From positions 1 through 64,000 of the forward strand of contig JAJFLE010000084.1 in assembly GCA_021772835.1 (NCBI GenBank): a DNA stretch of 64,000 bases, in the 5' to 3' direction. Under the pieces are notes generated by a model. That model had not been told where the DNA came from, did not search any database, and was given only the letters and a program-made list of their open reading frames with translations. A program made the translations under genes and the position numbers. Source of the stretch: Mariprofundus sp. Lineage in GTDB: Bacteria > Pseudomonadota > Zetaproteobacteria > Mariprofundales > Mariprofundaceae. Positions 7,133 through 17,559 of the stretch are shown piece by piece. Within the stretch, counting starts at the first letter, position 1. Every line of letters begins with the position of its first letter.

Positions 7133-9925
7133 ATGACTGTGGCCAACGACAAACAATCGCAAGAAACATTCGATTATAAATCCAGCGTTTTCCTGCCGAA
7201 AACCGACTTTCCGATGCGTGGTGGGCTACCGCAGAGTGAGCCGAAACGGCTGGCAAAGTGGGAAGATGAAGATCTCCATGGGCAGATTCGTGAAGCGCGC
7301 AAGGGTGCCCCGAAATTCATCCTGCATGATGGACCGCCTTACGCCAACGGCAGCATCCACATCGGCCATGCCCTGAATAAAGTTCTCAAAGATATCGTGA
7401 TTCGTTCACGCACCATGCTTGGATTCGATGCGCCTTATGTGCCGGGCTGGGATTGCCATGGCCTGCCGATTGAGCTGAAGGTGGAAGAGAAGTTCAAAAA
7501 GAAGAAGCGCAAGAAAGAAGACATCAGCGATTCTGAATTTCGTAGCGAGTGCCGCGAATATGCCAAAGGGCAGATTGATGTACAGCGCGAAGAATTCAAA
7601 CGCCTGGGCATCACGGGTGACTGGGACAACCCATATGTCACCATGGACTATAAGTTCGAAGCCAATACCGTACGTGAAATCGGCCGTTTCCTTGCGAATG
7701 GCGGCCTGTATAAGGGTGCAAAACCTGTGCACTGGTGCGTATCCTGTGCCACAGCTCTGGCTGAAGCAGAAGTGGAATATGAGGACCACACCTCGCACTC
7801 CATCTATGTAAAGTTTACCGCAGGCGAAGACCTCACGGATGTCGCTGCTGAGTTGACCGGTAATGTTTCTATCGTCATCTGGACCACGACACCCTGGACC
7901 ATCCCTGCCAACCTCGCTGTGTCTGTTGGCCCGTCCATCGAATACTCAGCGGTTAAAATCACCGATACAGGTGACAATGCCAACCTCGAAGTTGGAGAAA
8001 TCCTGATCCTGGCTGAAGAACTTCGCGACGGTGTCATGCAGGCCATTGGCGCCAACGGTGAAGTGATCGCCCGCTTTACCGGCGACAAGCTGGATAAGCG
8101 TAAGTTCCGCCATCCGTATCTGGATCAGGATGCTCCGATTCTGGTTGGTGCTCATGTAACACTGGAAGCGGGAACCGGATCGGTACATACCGCACCGGGC
8201 CATGGCCAGGAAGATTACGAAATCGGCATGAAATACGGTCTGGCCGTTTTTAACCCGGTTGGCAATACCGGCGTGTTCGATGAAGCAACACCAGTAGTCG
8301 CTGGCCGCCATGTGTATCAGGCCAATGCCATGATGGTCGATCACCTGCGCGACTGCGGTGCCCTGCTGGAAACCAGCCAGATCAAACATTCCTACCCGCA
8401 CTGCTGGCGCTGCCATAAACCACTTATTTTCCGTGCCACGCCGCAATGGTTCATCTCCATGGAGAACAACGACCTGCGCAACAAGGCTCTGGCTGAAATC
8501 AAGAAAACCAAATGGACACCGGAATGGGGTGAAAACCGTATCCGTGCCATGGTGGAGCAGCGTCCTGACTGGTGTGTATCACGTCAGCGCAACTGGGGCG
8601 TGCCGATCACGGCCATTCGTTGCGAATGCGGCTCACACAAAGTCACTACGCCTGACGTTGTTGAAGCCATAGCCAAACAGGTTGAAGTCGCAGGCGCCGA
8701 TGTCTGGTTTGCCAAGGATGTAACAGCATTCTTGCCTGCAGATGCCACCTGCCCTGATTGCGGCGGCACTGATTTCACCAAAGAGACCGACATCCTCGAT
8801 GTCTGGTTCGATTCCGGCAGCACGCATGCCTGTGTACTTGAGCATCGGAACGACCTGCAAAGCCCTGCTGATCTCTATCTGGAAGGCTCTGACCAGCATC
8901 GTGGCTGGTTCCAGTCCTCGCTGCTGGAGAGTGTAGGCACGCGCGGTGTTGCACCGTTCAAAGGTGTGCTCACGCATGGTTTTGTGGTGGATAAAAATGG
9001 TAATAAAATGTCCAAATCCAAGGGCAATGTGATTGCACCGCAGAAAATCATTGAGCAACTGGGCTCCGACATTCTGCGCCTGTGGATTGCCTCAGCCGAC
9101 TATTCAGCTGATATCCGCATCTCCGATGAAATCCTTAAACAACTGGCTGAAGCCTATCGCCGTATCCGTAATACCATCCGTTTCCTGCTCGGTAATCTCG
9201 ATGGTTTTGATCCGGTTCGTGATGCTGTGCCGCTTGCCGAACGAACACCACTCGATCAGTGGGCCAGCCATCGCCTGTCACAGGTGGAACATGTCGTGCA
9301 TAATGCTTATGAACACTATCAGTTCCATCGCATCCATCAGGAAGTGCATAACTTCTGCTCGGTTGATCTGGGCGGATTCTATCTGGATATCATCAAGGAT
9401 CGCCTCTACTGCGATGCCTTTGACTCCAAGCGTCGCGCTTCTGCACGTGCTACCTTATACGACCTGTCCGACACACTGATCAGACTGATTGCGCCGATTG
9501 TGCCATTCACGGCCGATGAAGCATGGGACTACCTGCCGGGTTCCGATGAACGAAGCATCCATTTGCAGAGCCTCCATCCGGCTGCCGATATCAAGGTGGA
9601 TGAAAAAGCATGGGAAGCCTTCTTTACCGTGCGCGAACAGGTCAATACGGCCATGGATCTGGCCAAGAAGGATAAGGTGGTCGGCTCGTCCATTGCTGCG
9701 ACAGTCACGGTGCCAGGTCTGGATCATGCATTTGCCGAATCACTGGGTGAAAGCTGGGAGCAGCTGTTTATTGTTGCCAAAGTTGAAGCTGGCGACAACA
9801 TCACCATTACGGCGGCAGACGGTATCAAATGCCCGCGTTGCTGGAATGTTTCCAAACCTGCAGAACCGGCGCATGCACTGCACAATGCACTGTGCCCGCG
9901 CTGCTTTGAGGTTGTCGCAGGTTAA
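7133..9925 (+). CDS. ileS: isoleucyl-tRNA synthetase
   Basis: This class I aminoacyl-tRNA synthetase of 930 residues has normal bacterial length. The HIGH signature (SIHIGHALNK) is near residue 66 and KMSKS (GNKMSKSKGNV) near 625. The CP1 editing domain is present (WTTTPWT and GTGSVHTAPGHGQEDY). A C-terminal zinc finger, CPRCW...CPRC, marks the bacterial type that charges tRNA-Ile with zinc bound near the C-terminus. The start ATG follows CTGGGG. It is probably transcribed with or after ribF and ends at a strong terminator. Confidence 0.97.
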   Translation: MTVANDKQSQETFDYKSSVFLPKTDFPMRGGLPQSEPKRLAKWEDEDLHGQIREARKGAPKFILHDGPPYANGSIHIGHALNKVLKDIVIRSRTMLGFDAPYVPGWDCHGLPIELKVEEKFKKKKRKKEDISDSEFRSECREYAKGQIDVQREEFKRLGITGDWDNPYVTMDYKFEANTVREIGRFLANGGLYKGAKPVHWCVSCATALAEAEVEYEDHTSHSIYVKFTAGEDLTDVAAELTGNVSIVIWTTTPWTIPANLAVSVGPSIEYSAVKITDTGDNANLEVGEILILAEELRDGVMQAIGANGEVIARFTGDKLDKRKFRHPYLDQDAPILVGAHVTLEAGTGSVHTAPGHGQEDYEIGMKYGLAVFNPVGNTGVFDEATPVVAGRHVYQANAMMVDHLRDCGALLETSQIKHSYPHCWRCHKPLIFRATPQWFISMENNDLRNKALAEIKKTKWTPEWGENRIRAMVEQRPDWCVSRQRNWGVPITAIRCECGSHKVTTPDVVEAIAKQVEVAGADVWFAKDVTAFLPADATCPDCGGTDFTKETDILDVWFDSGSTHACVLEHRNDLQSPADLYLEGSDQHRGWFQSSLLESVGTRGVAPFKGVLTHGFVVDKNGNKMSKSKGNVIAPQKIIEQLGSDILRLWIASADYSADIRISDEILKQLAEAYRRIRNTIRFLLGNLDGFDPVRDAVPLAERTPLDQWASHRLSQVEHVVHNAYEHYQFHRIHQEVHNFCSVDLGGFYLDIIKDRLYCDAFDSKRRASARATLYDLSDTLIRLIAPIVPFTADEAWDYLPGSDERSIHLQSLHPAADIKVDEKAWEAFFTVREQVNTAMDLAKKDKVVGSSIAATVTVPGLDHAFAESLGESWEQLFIVAKVEAGDNITITAADGIKCPRCWNVSKPAEPAHALHNALCPRCFEVVAG

Positions 9926-10001
9926 TACCGGTTGCCATTCGGCCGGGAGGGGTGAATGGCGATGCCACATGGATGTGACATCTGATATCAGGATGATAAA
10001 A

Positions 10002-10031
10002 AAAACGCCCCGCTTATTAGCGGGGCGTTTT
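10002..10031 (+). terminator. bidirectional intrinsic terminator between ileS and the cytochrome b gene
   Basis: A perfect stem AAAACGCCCCGC / GCGGGGCGTTTT with loop TTATTA lies between two convergent genes. A-rich on one side and T-rich on the other, it can stop transcription in both directions. Confidence 0.9.
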
Positions 10032-10057
10032 CGTTTCTGCAGTTTGTGAAAATATAA

Positions 10058-10798
10058 TCAGCTGTTCAGATCTTCCGGCTCTTTCGACAAGGTTTTCTTG
10101 CCGGAGAACATGGCTGAAACTAAGCCGCTCTCCTCTTTCAGCTCACTACGCACCACCACCATAATATGCAGCAGGATCAGGAACATCAGGAAATAGGCCG
10201 TGTAGAGATGGATCTCACCGAACGGCTCCTTGAATTCACCCAGTGCTTTCATCTTCGCGGCATCCACACCAGTTTTATCGTATGGTTTGAGCGATGCAGG
10301 GTCTACACCTTCTTTAGCAACATATTCAGCTACAGCGAAACCAAACGGCGGGTAATAAATATCGGTACTTGCACGGGTGAGTCCTGTCACTGCCATCACC
10401 ATCAGTGAAAGCATGATCACTACAACGGCCAGGCGACCCAACGGGTTATGCCCCAGAAACTGCTGCGGGTCACCCTGCTTAAAACTGGCCAGGTAGCCGG
10501 AAAGTGTCTCGCCGTAACCCTTGCCAGGAACAATATTGCTCCAACGTGCAAAACGGTTGCCGACAAACCCCCAAACAAGTCTGATCAGCAGATTCAGCAC
10601 AAACACATAACCGATGAGTACATGAATTGTTTTCAGCGTGATCTTGGCTTCCAGGCTGGTAATGCCCATGTCCTTCTTAAACAACATCATCAAGCCCATG
10701 AATATCAGCAGAATGACGGTGGTAAAATTCACCCAGTGGAATATCCGCGTCGGTGCATCCCACACCTGGTACTGCTTCAATAGTTTTTCTTTCACCAT
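10058..10798 (-). CDS. cytochrome b561 / Ni-Fe-hydrogenase-type membrane cytochrome b
   Basis: This is a four-to-five helix membrane protein of 246 residues starting at MVKEKLL, with AGGAG upstream. Candidate haem-binding His residues sit in RIFHWVNFTT (helix 1), KTIHVLIGYV (helix 2) and the C-terminal helices (GEIHLYTAYF and LILLHIMVV). This matches the cytochrome b561 (PF01292) type that accepts electrons from quinol or passes them to partner redox proteins. An insertion of about 45 residues lies between helices 3 and 4. No c-type cytochrome or hydrogenase partner is adjacent, so the electron donor and acceptor are not known. Confidence 0.85.
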   Translation of the reverse strand: MVKEKLLKQYQVWDAPTRIFHWVNFTTVILLIFMGLMMLFKKDMGITSLEAKITLKTIHVLIGYVFVLNLLIRLVWGFVGNRFARWSNIVPGKGYGETLSGYLASFKQGDPQQFLGHNPLGRLAVVVIMLSLMVMAVTGLTRASTDIYYPPFGFAVAEYVAKEGVDPASLKPYDKTGVDAAKMKALGEFKEPFGEIHLYTAYFLMFLILLHIMVVVRSELKEESGLVSAMFSGKKTLSKEPEDLNS

Positions 10799-10866
10799 AA
10801 GCTCCTGTTGCAACGTTGGATTTAAATGGAAGTACTATTAAACGAACAAAAGGTAACAGCCATAGG

Positions 10867-10892
10867 ACACGACCTCCCGAAGCAGGTCGTGT
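10867..10892. terminator. hairpin downstream of the FKBP lipoprotein gene
   Basis: The stem ACACGACCT / AGGTCGTGT with an 8-base loop lies 8 bases beyond the FKBP stop codon. The minus-strand side has no T-run, so it may be a processing or weak termination structure rather than a classical terminator. Confidence 0.5.
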
Positions 10893-10900
10893 TTATCTAG

Positions 10901-11671
10901 TTATTTACCGGTGGCCTCTTTAATGGCTTTTGCTGCCGCTTCTTCAGGTGTCAAATCCGTAGCCGGAGCTTCATCACCAATAGCGAGCAGTTCAACTTCG
11001 AATACCAGCACAGAATTCGGGCCGATTTTTGGGCCTGCACCACGGTCGCCGTACGCCAGATCAGATGGCAGTACCAATTTATATTTGGAACCTACACTCA
11101 TCAGCTGTACACCTTCCTGCCAACCTTTGATCACACCATTGAGAGGGAAGCTGATCGGCTCACCACGGGCGACGGATGAGTCAAACTCAGTACCGTCAAT
11201 CAAAGTTCCTTTGTAGTGCACTGTGACCTTATCGGTTGCTGCCGGTTTGGCACCATCTGCCGCCTTGATCACGGCATACTGCAGGCCGCTTTCAGTGACG
11301 CTAACGCCCTCTTTCTTGGCATGCTCAGCAAGGAAAGCCTCACCATCTGTTTTGTTCTTTTCACCGAGTGCTTTCTGTTCAGCTGCTTTTTCCTCAGCCT
11401 GCTTAATGAAAAATGCCTGTTTAATCTTGCCTGCATCTTCCTGGCTCAGTTTGCTTTCAGCTCCATCAAGACGATCATTGATGGCAGCTACCAATGCAGT
11501 CCGATCCAGATCTGACCCCAGTGTTTTCAGCGACTGGCCGATATCCATGCCTATGGCATAAGCGAGTTTTGCATCATCACTTTCAAGCGACTGTGCCGGA
11601 GCTTTTGTCTCTTCCTGCTGTCCACACGCCGCAAGCATGGCCACACAGGCAAGAATAAATACTTTTTTCAT
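10901..11671 (-). CDS. FKBP-type peptidyl-prolyl isomerase lipoprotein (Mip/FkpA-like)
   Basis: A 256-residue envelope protein begins MKKVFILACVAMLAACG, a lipoprotein signal with a LAAC lipobox. It is preceded by AGGAGAAACA. A helical dimerisation domain (about 35-130: YAIGMDIGQSL, AFFIKQAEEKAAEQK) precedes an FKBP domain (about 140-235: KVTVHYKGTLIDGTEFDSS, VIKGWQEG, YGDRGAG). This is the Mip/FkpA architecture of periplasmic or outer-membrane-anchored prolyl isomerases and chaperones. A short Glu/Ala/Lys tail follows. The gene lies downstream of guaBA on the same strand but probably has its own promoter. Confidence 0.9.
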   Translation of the reverse strand: MKKVFILACVAMLAACGQQEETKAPAQSLESDDAKLAYAIGMDIGQSLKTLGSDLDRTALVAAINDRLDGAESKLSQEDAGKIKQAFFIKQAEEKAAEQKALGEKNKTDGEAFLAEHAKKEGVSVTESGLQYAVIKAADGAKPAATDKVTVHYKGTLIDGTEFDSSVARGEPISFPLNGVIKGWQEGVQLMSVGSKYKLVLPSDLAYGDRGAGPKIGPNSVLVFEVELLAIGDEAPATDLTPEEAAAKAIKEATGK

Positions 11672-11754
11672 TGTTTCTCCTATCAATAATTCAATCTAAA
11701 GCTTATCAAAGCTGATAATTACATATTTGGCAAGCGACAAAGAAACCTTTGCGA

Positions 11755-13302
11755 CTATTCCCATTCAATGGTGGCCGGAGGTTTACCCGACACATCATAA
11801 ACCACGCGATTGATACCGCGCACTTCATTAATAATACGATTGGACACCTTGGCCAGCAGCGCATGTGGCAACTCAGCCCAGAGCGCAGTCATAAAGTCCT
11901 GAGTCTCTACAGCGCGCAGGGCAACCACCCACTCATAGGTACGTCCATCACCCATCACACCCACCGATTTCACCGGCAGAAACACCACAAATGCCTGGCT
12001 GGTCTTTTCATACCAGCCGGATGCACGCAACTCTTCAATAAAGATTGCATCGGCACGACGCAGCAGATCGGCATACTCTTTTTTCACTTCACCTAAGATT
12101 CGCACACCGAGCCCCGGACCGGGGAAGGGATGGCGATATACCATCTCGCGCGGCAGACCCAATGCCACACCGAGCTCACGCACCTCATCCTTGAACAGCT
12201 CGCGCAGTGGCTCCAGCAGCTTCAGGTGCAAGGTGTCCGGCAGGCCACCCACATTATGATGACTTTTGATGGTATGTGCTTTCTTGGTTTTGGAACCGGC
12301 CGATTCGATGACATCCGGATAGATCGTGCCCTGCGCCAGCCACTTGGCATTAGGCATACTTTCAGCCTCTTTCTGGAATACATGCACGAATTCACGACCG
12401 ATAATTTTGCGCTTGGCCTCCGGATCGGAAACACCAGCCAGCTCGCTGAGAAACTTCTCAGACGCATCAACACGATCCACTTTGACACCAAGGTTATCAG
12501 CAAACATCGCCATGACTTGCTCGCTTTCATTTAAGCGCAGCAAGCCGTTATCAACAAAAATACATGTTAACTGACTACCTATCGCGCGCTGCAACAATGC
12601 GGCCGCCACCGATGAGTCTACGCCGCCGGAAAGGCCCAGGATCACTTCTTCATCACCCACCTGTTCACGGATATGTGCAACTGCTTCATCAATATAATGG
12701 GGCATAGTCCAGTCACGCCCACAGCCACAAATGTCATGCACAAATCGGGAGATTATTGCTGTTCCCTGTTTCGTATGGGTAACTTCCGGGTGAAACTGCA
12801 AAGCATAGAAGTGACGGCTCTCATCGGCCATGCCAGCAATCGGAGTAGAATCATTGCTGCAAAGGACACGGAAACCATCGGGTAAGGCCGTAACCTTATC
12901 ACCATGACTCATCCAAACATCTAACACGCCATTTTCTTTATCTTCGATACCGCGCAACAGAGGCGAATCACCGCTACTCAAAATCTCGGCATAACCAAAC
13001 TCACGTGCATGGCCTGTTTCCACCGTACCACCAAGCTGGGCAGCCATGGTCTGCATGCCGTAACAGATACCGAGTACCGGTACCCCCAGCGTAAACACCA
13101 CTGCAGGCGCCTTGGGGGTTTCATCTTCATAGACGGAATTTGGACCACCGGAAAGAATAATGCCTGACGGTTTAAATGCTCGAATATCTTCTTCACTCAT
13201 ATCCCATGGGTGAAGTTCACTAAAAACTTCTGCATCACGCACACGGCGTGCGATCAGCTGTGTGTATTGGGATCCAAAATCCAGAATCAGAATCTTTTCC
13301 AT
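11755..13302 (-). CDS. guaA: GMP synthase (glutamine-hydrolysing)
   Basis: GuaA converts XMP to GMP using ATP and glutamine. The start at 13302 ([20 protein letters not shown]) is preceded by GAGGAAAAA; the track start is 18 codons too long. The class I amidotransferase domain has GICYGMQ, with the catalytic Cys, and the His/Glu pair in [10 protein letters not shown]. The ATP-pyrophosphatase domain has the P-loop-like [13 protein letters not shown]. The dimerisation domain ends in [18 protein letters not shown]. At 515 residues it is full length. It follows guaB in the same operon. Confidence 0.97.
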   Translation of the reverse strand: MEKILILDFGSQYTQLIARRVRDAEVFSELHPWDMSEEDIRAFKPSGIILSGGPNSVYEDETPKAPAVVFTLGVPVLGICYGMQTMAAQLGGTVETGHAREFGYAEILSSGDSPLLRGIEDKENGVLDVWMSHGDKVTALPDGFRVLCSNDSTPIAGMADESRHFYALQFHPEVTHTKQGTAIISRFVHDICGCGRDWTMPHYIDEAVAHIREQVGDEEVILGLSGGVDSSVAAALLQRAIGSQLTCIFVDNGLLRLNESEQVMAMFADNLGVKVDRVDASEKFLSELAGVSDPEAKRKIIGREFVHVFQKEAESMPNAKWLAQGTIYPDVIESAGSKTKKAHTIKSHHNVGGLPDTLHLKLLEPLRELFKDEVRELGVALGLPREMVYRHPFPGPGLGVRILGEVKKEYADLLRRADAIFIEELRASGWYEKTSQAFVVFLPVKSVGVMGDGRTYEWVVALRAVETQDFMTALWAELPHALLAKVSNRIINEVRGINRVVYDVSGKPPATIEWE

Positions 13303-13378
13303 TTTTTCCTCAACTATCGCGGAATACATTTGATTGGACGGTTGATGACCACCCATACAGGGGTGGCTTCAGTGAGCT

Positions 13379-13402
13379 GAATGAAAACCGCGCTTTTCAT
13401 TC
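13379..13402 (-). other. hairpins in the guaB-guaA spacer
   Basis: The 140-base spacer holds a perfect 9-bp stem GAATGAAAA / TTTTCATTC with loop CCGCGC. About 25 bases away lies a second stem, CCACCC...GGGGTGG. They could adjust the GuaB:GuaA ratio through mRNA stability. No T-run follows, so they are not classical terminators. Confidence 0.45.
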
Positions 13403-13442
13403 GGCGTCCAAGGCAGAGGACAGGAGTCCGATGCCGTATCAA

Positions 13443-14933
<1,491 letters not shown>

Positions 14934-15002
14934 CTACCCATGTATCTACGAGAGGGCGGCATGATAGCGGAACAACCCGCTTCCCGAAAGATGCTTTACT
15001 AT

Positions 15003-15839
15003 CTAATCGTCATCCTCTTGAAATTGTTCAGCCTGCGCCTGCTCCTGTGCCGTGGCACAATGCGGACAATACAGATAATCAGGAGCAATACCGTGTTTGC
15101 AGGCAACACATTTGGCAGAGTCATTGATCATGCGACCGACCTTGACCGAAATCACAGCAGTCACCATGGCAAACATACAGATGCCGGACATGATCAGGCA
15201 GGTCGCCAGCATCTTGCCTGCAGCAGTCTGGGGCACAAAATCCCCGTAACCGACCGTGCTCATTGTCACCACCGACCACCAGACCCCCTCAAAAGCGTTG
15301 GAATAGGTCTGCGGTTCAAGCATGAAGATCAAATTGCCGACCATCACAGAGATAAGGCCGATGGTGCCCAACACACCCATCAACAACCTGAGAGACCCTC
15401 TGAGCGAGGCGAACAACGCACGCACCACCGGGAATGAAATTGCCACCCTGATCACGCGAGCCAGACGCAACAAACGCACAAGAACAAAGGATCCGCCGAC
15501 AATAAACAGCGGTAATACTGTTATCAAATCAACGATGCCATTGAAGCTGCGAATATAATGCCAGCGATTTCTTGCTGCATAAATACGCAATACATATTCA
15601 ACAGAAAATATGCACAACACCATGTATTCAAACTGGCCAATCAGCTGCCCCCACTGCTTGTTATAACCAGTTACCGTGTTCAGCATGGCAGCGGTAACCA
15701 CCACCATGATAAGCGTAAGCATAGCCCAGTTGGTTATACGTCCGGCTAATGTCCTTGTATCAAACAATAGTTCATTGAGGAATTTTCTGGGCACATTTAA
15801 GTGAACGTGATGATCTGCATCCGAATTAATATCCTTCAT
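15003..15839 (-). CDS. voltage-gated-type potassium channel with C-terminal zinc ribbon
   Basis: This 278-residue protein has six predicted membrane helices. An S4-like segment carries regularly spaced arginines (LVRLLRLARVIRVA), and a pore loop has TMSTVGYGDFVP, the K+ selectivity filter TVGYGD. That is the six-helix Kv-like ion-transport family (PF00520). After the last helix comes a cytoplasmic tail with CVACKHG...CPHC, a putative zinc ribbon, and then a Glu/Asp-rich end. It lies 84 bases upstream of guaB on the same strand and has no obvious functional link to it. The zinc ribbon may be regulatory, which is inference. Confidence 0.85.
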   Translation of the reverse strand: MKDINSDADHHVHLNVPRKFLNELLFDTRTLAGRITNWAMLTLIMVVVTAAMLNTVTGYNKQWGQLIGQFEYMVLCIFSVEYVLRIYAARNRWHYIRSFNGIVDLITVLPLFIVGGSFVLVRLLRLARVIRVAISFPVVRALFASLRGSLRLLMGVLGTIGLISVMVGNLIFMLEPQTYSNAFEGVWWSVVTMSTVGYGDFVPQTAAGKMLATCLIMSGICMFAMVTAVISVKVGRMINDSAKCVACKHGIAPDYLYCPHCATAQEQAQAEQFQEDDD

Positions 15840-15982
15840 ATTCTGTTCGTCCCCAGAGCAATGACTTGTTTGCGAATTGTATAAAGGTTGTAAGTAAGCA
15901 AGAAATTCGCCATATTTTGCAAATAGTGAGTAAGGCCATCCGTTTGTAAGGCCAAGACAGCCCCTACTGTCTGTTTAGGCAA

Positions 15983-16010
15983 TTGACATCAAGCATACCC
16001 CACTTATAAT
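15983..16010 (+). promoter_or_regulatory. promoter of rplM-rpsI
   Basis: TTGACA (15983-15988) and TATAAT (16005-16010) are separated by 16 bases, giving consensus boxes with a slightly short spacer. This fits a highly expressed ribosomal-protein operon. Confidence 0.85.
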
Positions 16011-16025
16011 GCGCCGCCCTTGCAG

Positions 16026-16051
16026 GACAGACCCCGATATTACGGTCTGTC
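16026..16051 (+). promoter_or_regulatory. 5' leader hairpin of rplM
   Basis: The perfect 8-bp stem GACAGACC / GGTCTGTC with a 10-base loop lies in the rplM leader, downstream of the promoter and 27 bases before the start codon. In E. coli the rplM-rpsI operon is autoregulated by L13 on its own mRNA. This hairpin is a candidate site for that here; L13 binding is inference. Confidence 0.5.
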
Positions 16052-16078
16052 AGAATGACCGCAAATATGGAGAAATAT

Positions 16079-16510
16079 ATGAGCACTTGGACTGTTCGCC
16101 CTGGCGATGTTGAGCGCAAATGGTACATCGTAGATGCCACTGACCTTATTCTGGGCCGTCTGTCTACTCAGATTGCAACGCTACTGCGCGGTAAACACCG
16201 CGCTGAGTACTCGCCGCATGCCGATTGCGGTGACCACGTAATCGTGATCAATGCAGAAAAAATTGCAGTGACTGGCAACAAAGAGGCGGCTAAAATTTAT
16301 TACCGTCATACTGGTTTCGCCGGTGGTTTGAAAAGTATTACGCTTGAGAAACAGCGTGAAAAACATCCGGAGCGCATCATTGAACTAGCTGTTAAAGGCA
16401 TGATGCCAAAAGGCCCATTGGGCCGCTCAATGCTGAAGAAGCTGAAAGTTTATGCAGGTGGAGATCACCCGCATACAGCCCAGCAGCCTGAAGCAATGAA
16501 ACTGAACTAA
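16079..16510 (+). CDS. rplM: 50S ribosomal protein L13
   Basis: L13 is an early-assembly 50S protein. The start at 16079 ([20 protein letters not shown]) is chosen because GGAG lies 9 bases upstream; the track start is 8 codons upstream. At 143 residues it has the normal length. It carries the conserved [14 protein letters not shown], the [13 protein letters not shown] type block and the [12 protein letters not shown] motif. It is the first gene of the rplM-rpsI operon. Confidence 0.97.
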   Translation: MSTWTVRPGDVERKWYIVDATDLILGRLSTQIATLLRGKHRAEYSPHADCGDHVIVINAEKIAVTGNKEAAKIYYRHTGFAGGLKSITLEKQREKHPERIIELAVKGMMPKGPLGRSMLKKLKVYAGGDHPHTAQQPEAMKLN

Positions 16511-16535
16511 GCAAAAGAAGACAGAGGAATTAACG

Positions 16536-16928
16536 ATGGCAGAAACAACTTATCGCGGCACTGGCCGCCGCAAGCGCAGTGTAGCCCGTGTAATCATTCA
16601 GCCAGGCAAAGGCGACATCCTGGTCAATGGCCGCGAACTGGCGAACTATTTCCCAGTTGAAATCATTCGCCAGCAGGCAATTCTGCCACTAACCGAAACA
16701 CAGTTAACCGGCCGCATTGATGTTCGCGTTAATGTATTCGGTGGTGGTGTCTCCGGTCAGGCTGGGGCCATCCGTCACGGCATTGCCCGTGCTCTGCTTG
16801 AATATGATTCTGGCCTTCGTCCATCGTTGAAAGCCCTGGGCTTCCTGACGCGTGACTCACGTAAGGTTGAACGCAAGAAGGCTGGTCTGAAAAAAGCACG
16901 TCGTGCTCCACAGTTCTCCAAGCGTTAA
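16536..16928 (+). CDS. rpsI: 30S ribosomal protein S9
   Basis: S9 sits in the 30S head, and its C-terminal tail reaches the P-site tRNA. At 130 residues it is full length. It has [14 protein letters not shown], the [19 protein letters not shown] core, and the basic terminal tail ending in RRAPQFSKR. The ribosome site AGAGGAAT precedes the ATG. It is 25 bases after rplM and followed by a terminator. Confidence 0.97.
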   Translation: MAETTYRGTGRRKRSVARVIIQPGKGDILVNGRELANYFPVEIIRQQAILPLTETQLTGRIDVRVNVFGGGVSGQAGAIRHGIARALLEYDSGLRPSLKALGFLTRDSRKVERKKAGLKKARRAPQFSKR

Positions 16929-16950
16929 GATTCAATCTATTCATCAAAAA

Positions 16951-16978
16951 GGGAGGGCTTTGGCCCTCCCTTTTTTTT
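16951..16978 (+). terminator. intrinsic terminator of rplM-rpsI
   Basis: The stem GGGAGGGC / GCCCTCCC with loop TTTG is followed by eight T residues. Confidence 0.93.
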
Positions 16979-17057
16979 GTCTTTTCACCGGCGGATTCCG
17001 GGTTAGCTTGGGTTCGTAATGAAAGACCAATTCCTTGTGCAAAACCGGAGCAATCAC

Positions 17058-17558
17058 GTGACTACACCTGCTTATGAACCTGAACGTTTCACCAGCCCGG
17101 AGTATCTGTCGGTTATCGATGAACGCCCAAACTGCAAACAATTCAATATTCCAGCCAGCTGCCTTCAGGCAATCAAACAGCAGGGTGAAGAAGGTTTCCC
17201 ACATGAGATTTGTGGCCTGCTTATAGGCAACATCTCAAATGATAACTGGAACATCTCTGAAGTCCGTCAGGTGAGCAATATCAACAGTGAACGCGCCAGC
17301 GATCGGTTCCAGCTTGATCCGGCCGGATACCAAGCGGTGGACAAAGAGTTTCGTGGCTCAAAGCTGGAGATAATCGGCGTGTATCATTCGCATCCGGATT
17401 GCCCGGCCAAACCATCGCCAACGGATCTGGAAAGTGCATGGGATGGTTTTGCCTACCCCATCGTCAGCATCTGCGATGGCAAAGCTAGCGATTTCAGAAG
17501 CTGGGCCCTGAACGATCAAAGCAACGCATTTCAAAACATCAAAGTGAAGGAAGTGTAG
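17058..17558 (+). CDS. JAB/MPN-family (JAMM) metalloprotease-like protein
   Basis: The protein contains the full JAMM zinc motif: a Glu in FPHEICGLLIG, then YHSHPDCPAKPSPTD, which supplies His-x-His, Ser and Asp. Bacterial relatives remove a ubiquitin-like sulphur carrier from its partner or act in cysteine/molybdopterin sulphur transfer (Mec+-type). I set the start at the GTG at 17058 because GGAG lies 7 bases upstream; the ATG at 17019 in the track has no such site and adds 13 residues. No ThiS/MoaD or E1-like gene is adjacent, so its partner is unknown. It may be transcribed with the TPR lipoprotein that starts right after it. Confidence 0.8.
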   Translation: MTTPAYEPERFTSPEYLSVIDERPNCKQFNIPASCLQAIKQQGEEGFPHEICGLLIGNISNDNWNISEVRQVSNINSERASDRFQLDPAGYQAVDKEFRGSKLEIIGVYHSHPDCPAKPSPTDLESAWDGFAYPIVSICDGKASDFRSWALNDQSNAFQNIKVKEV

Positions 17559-17559
17559 A

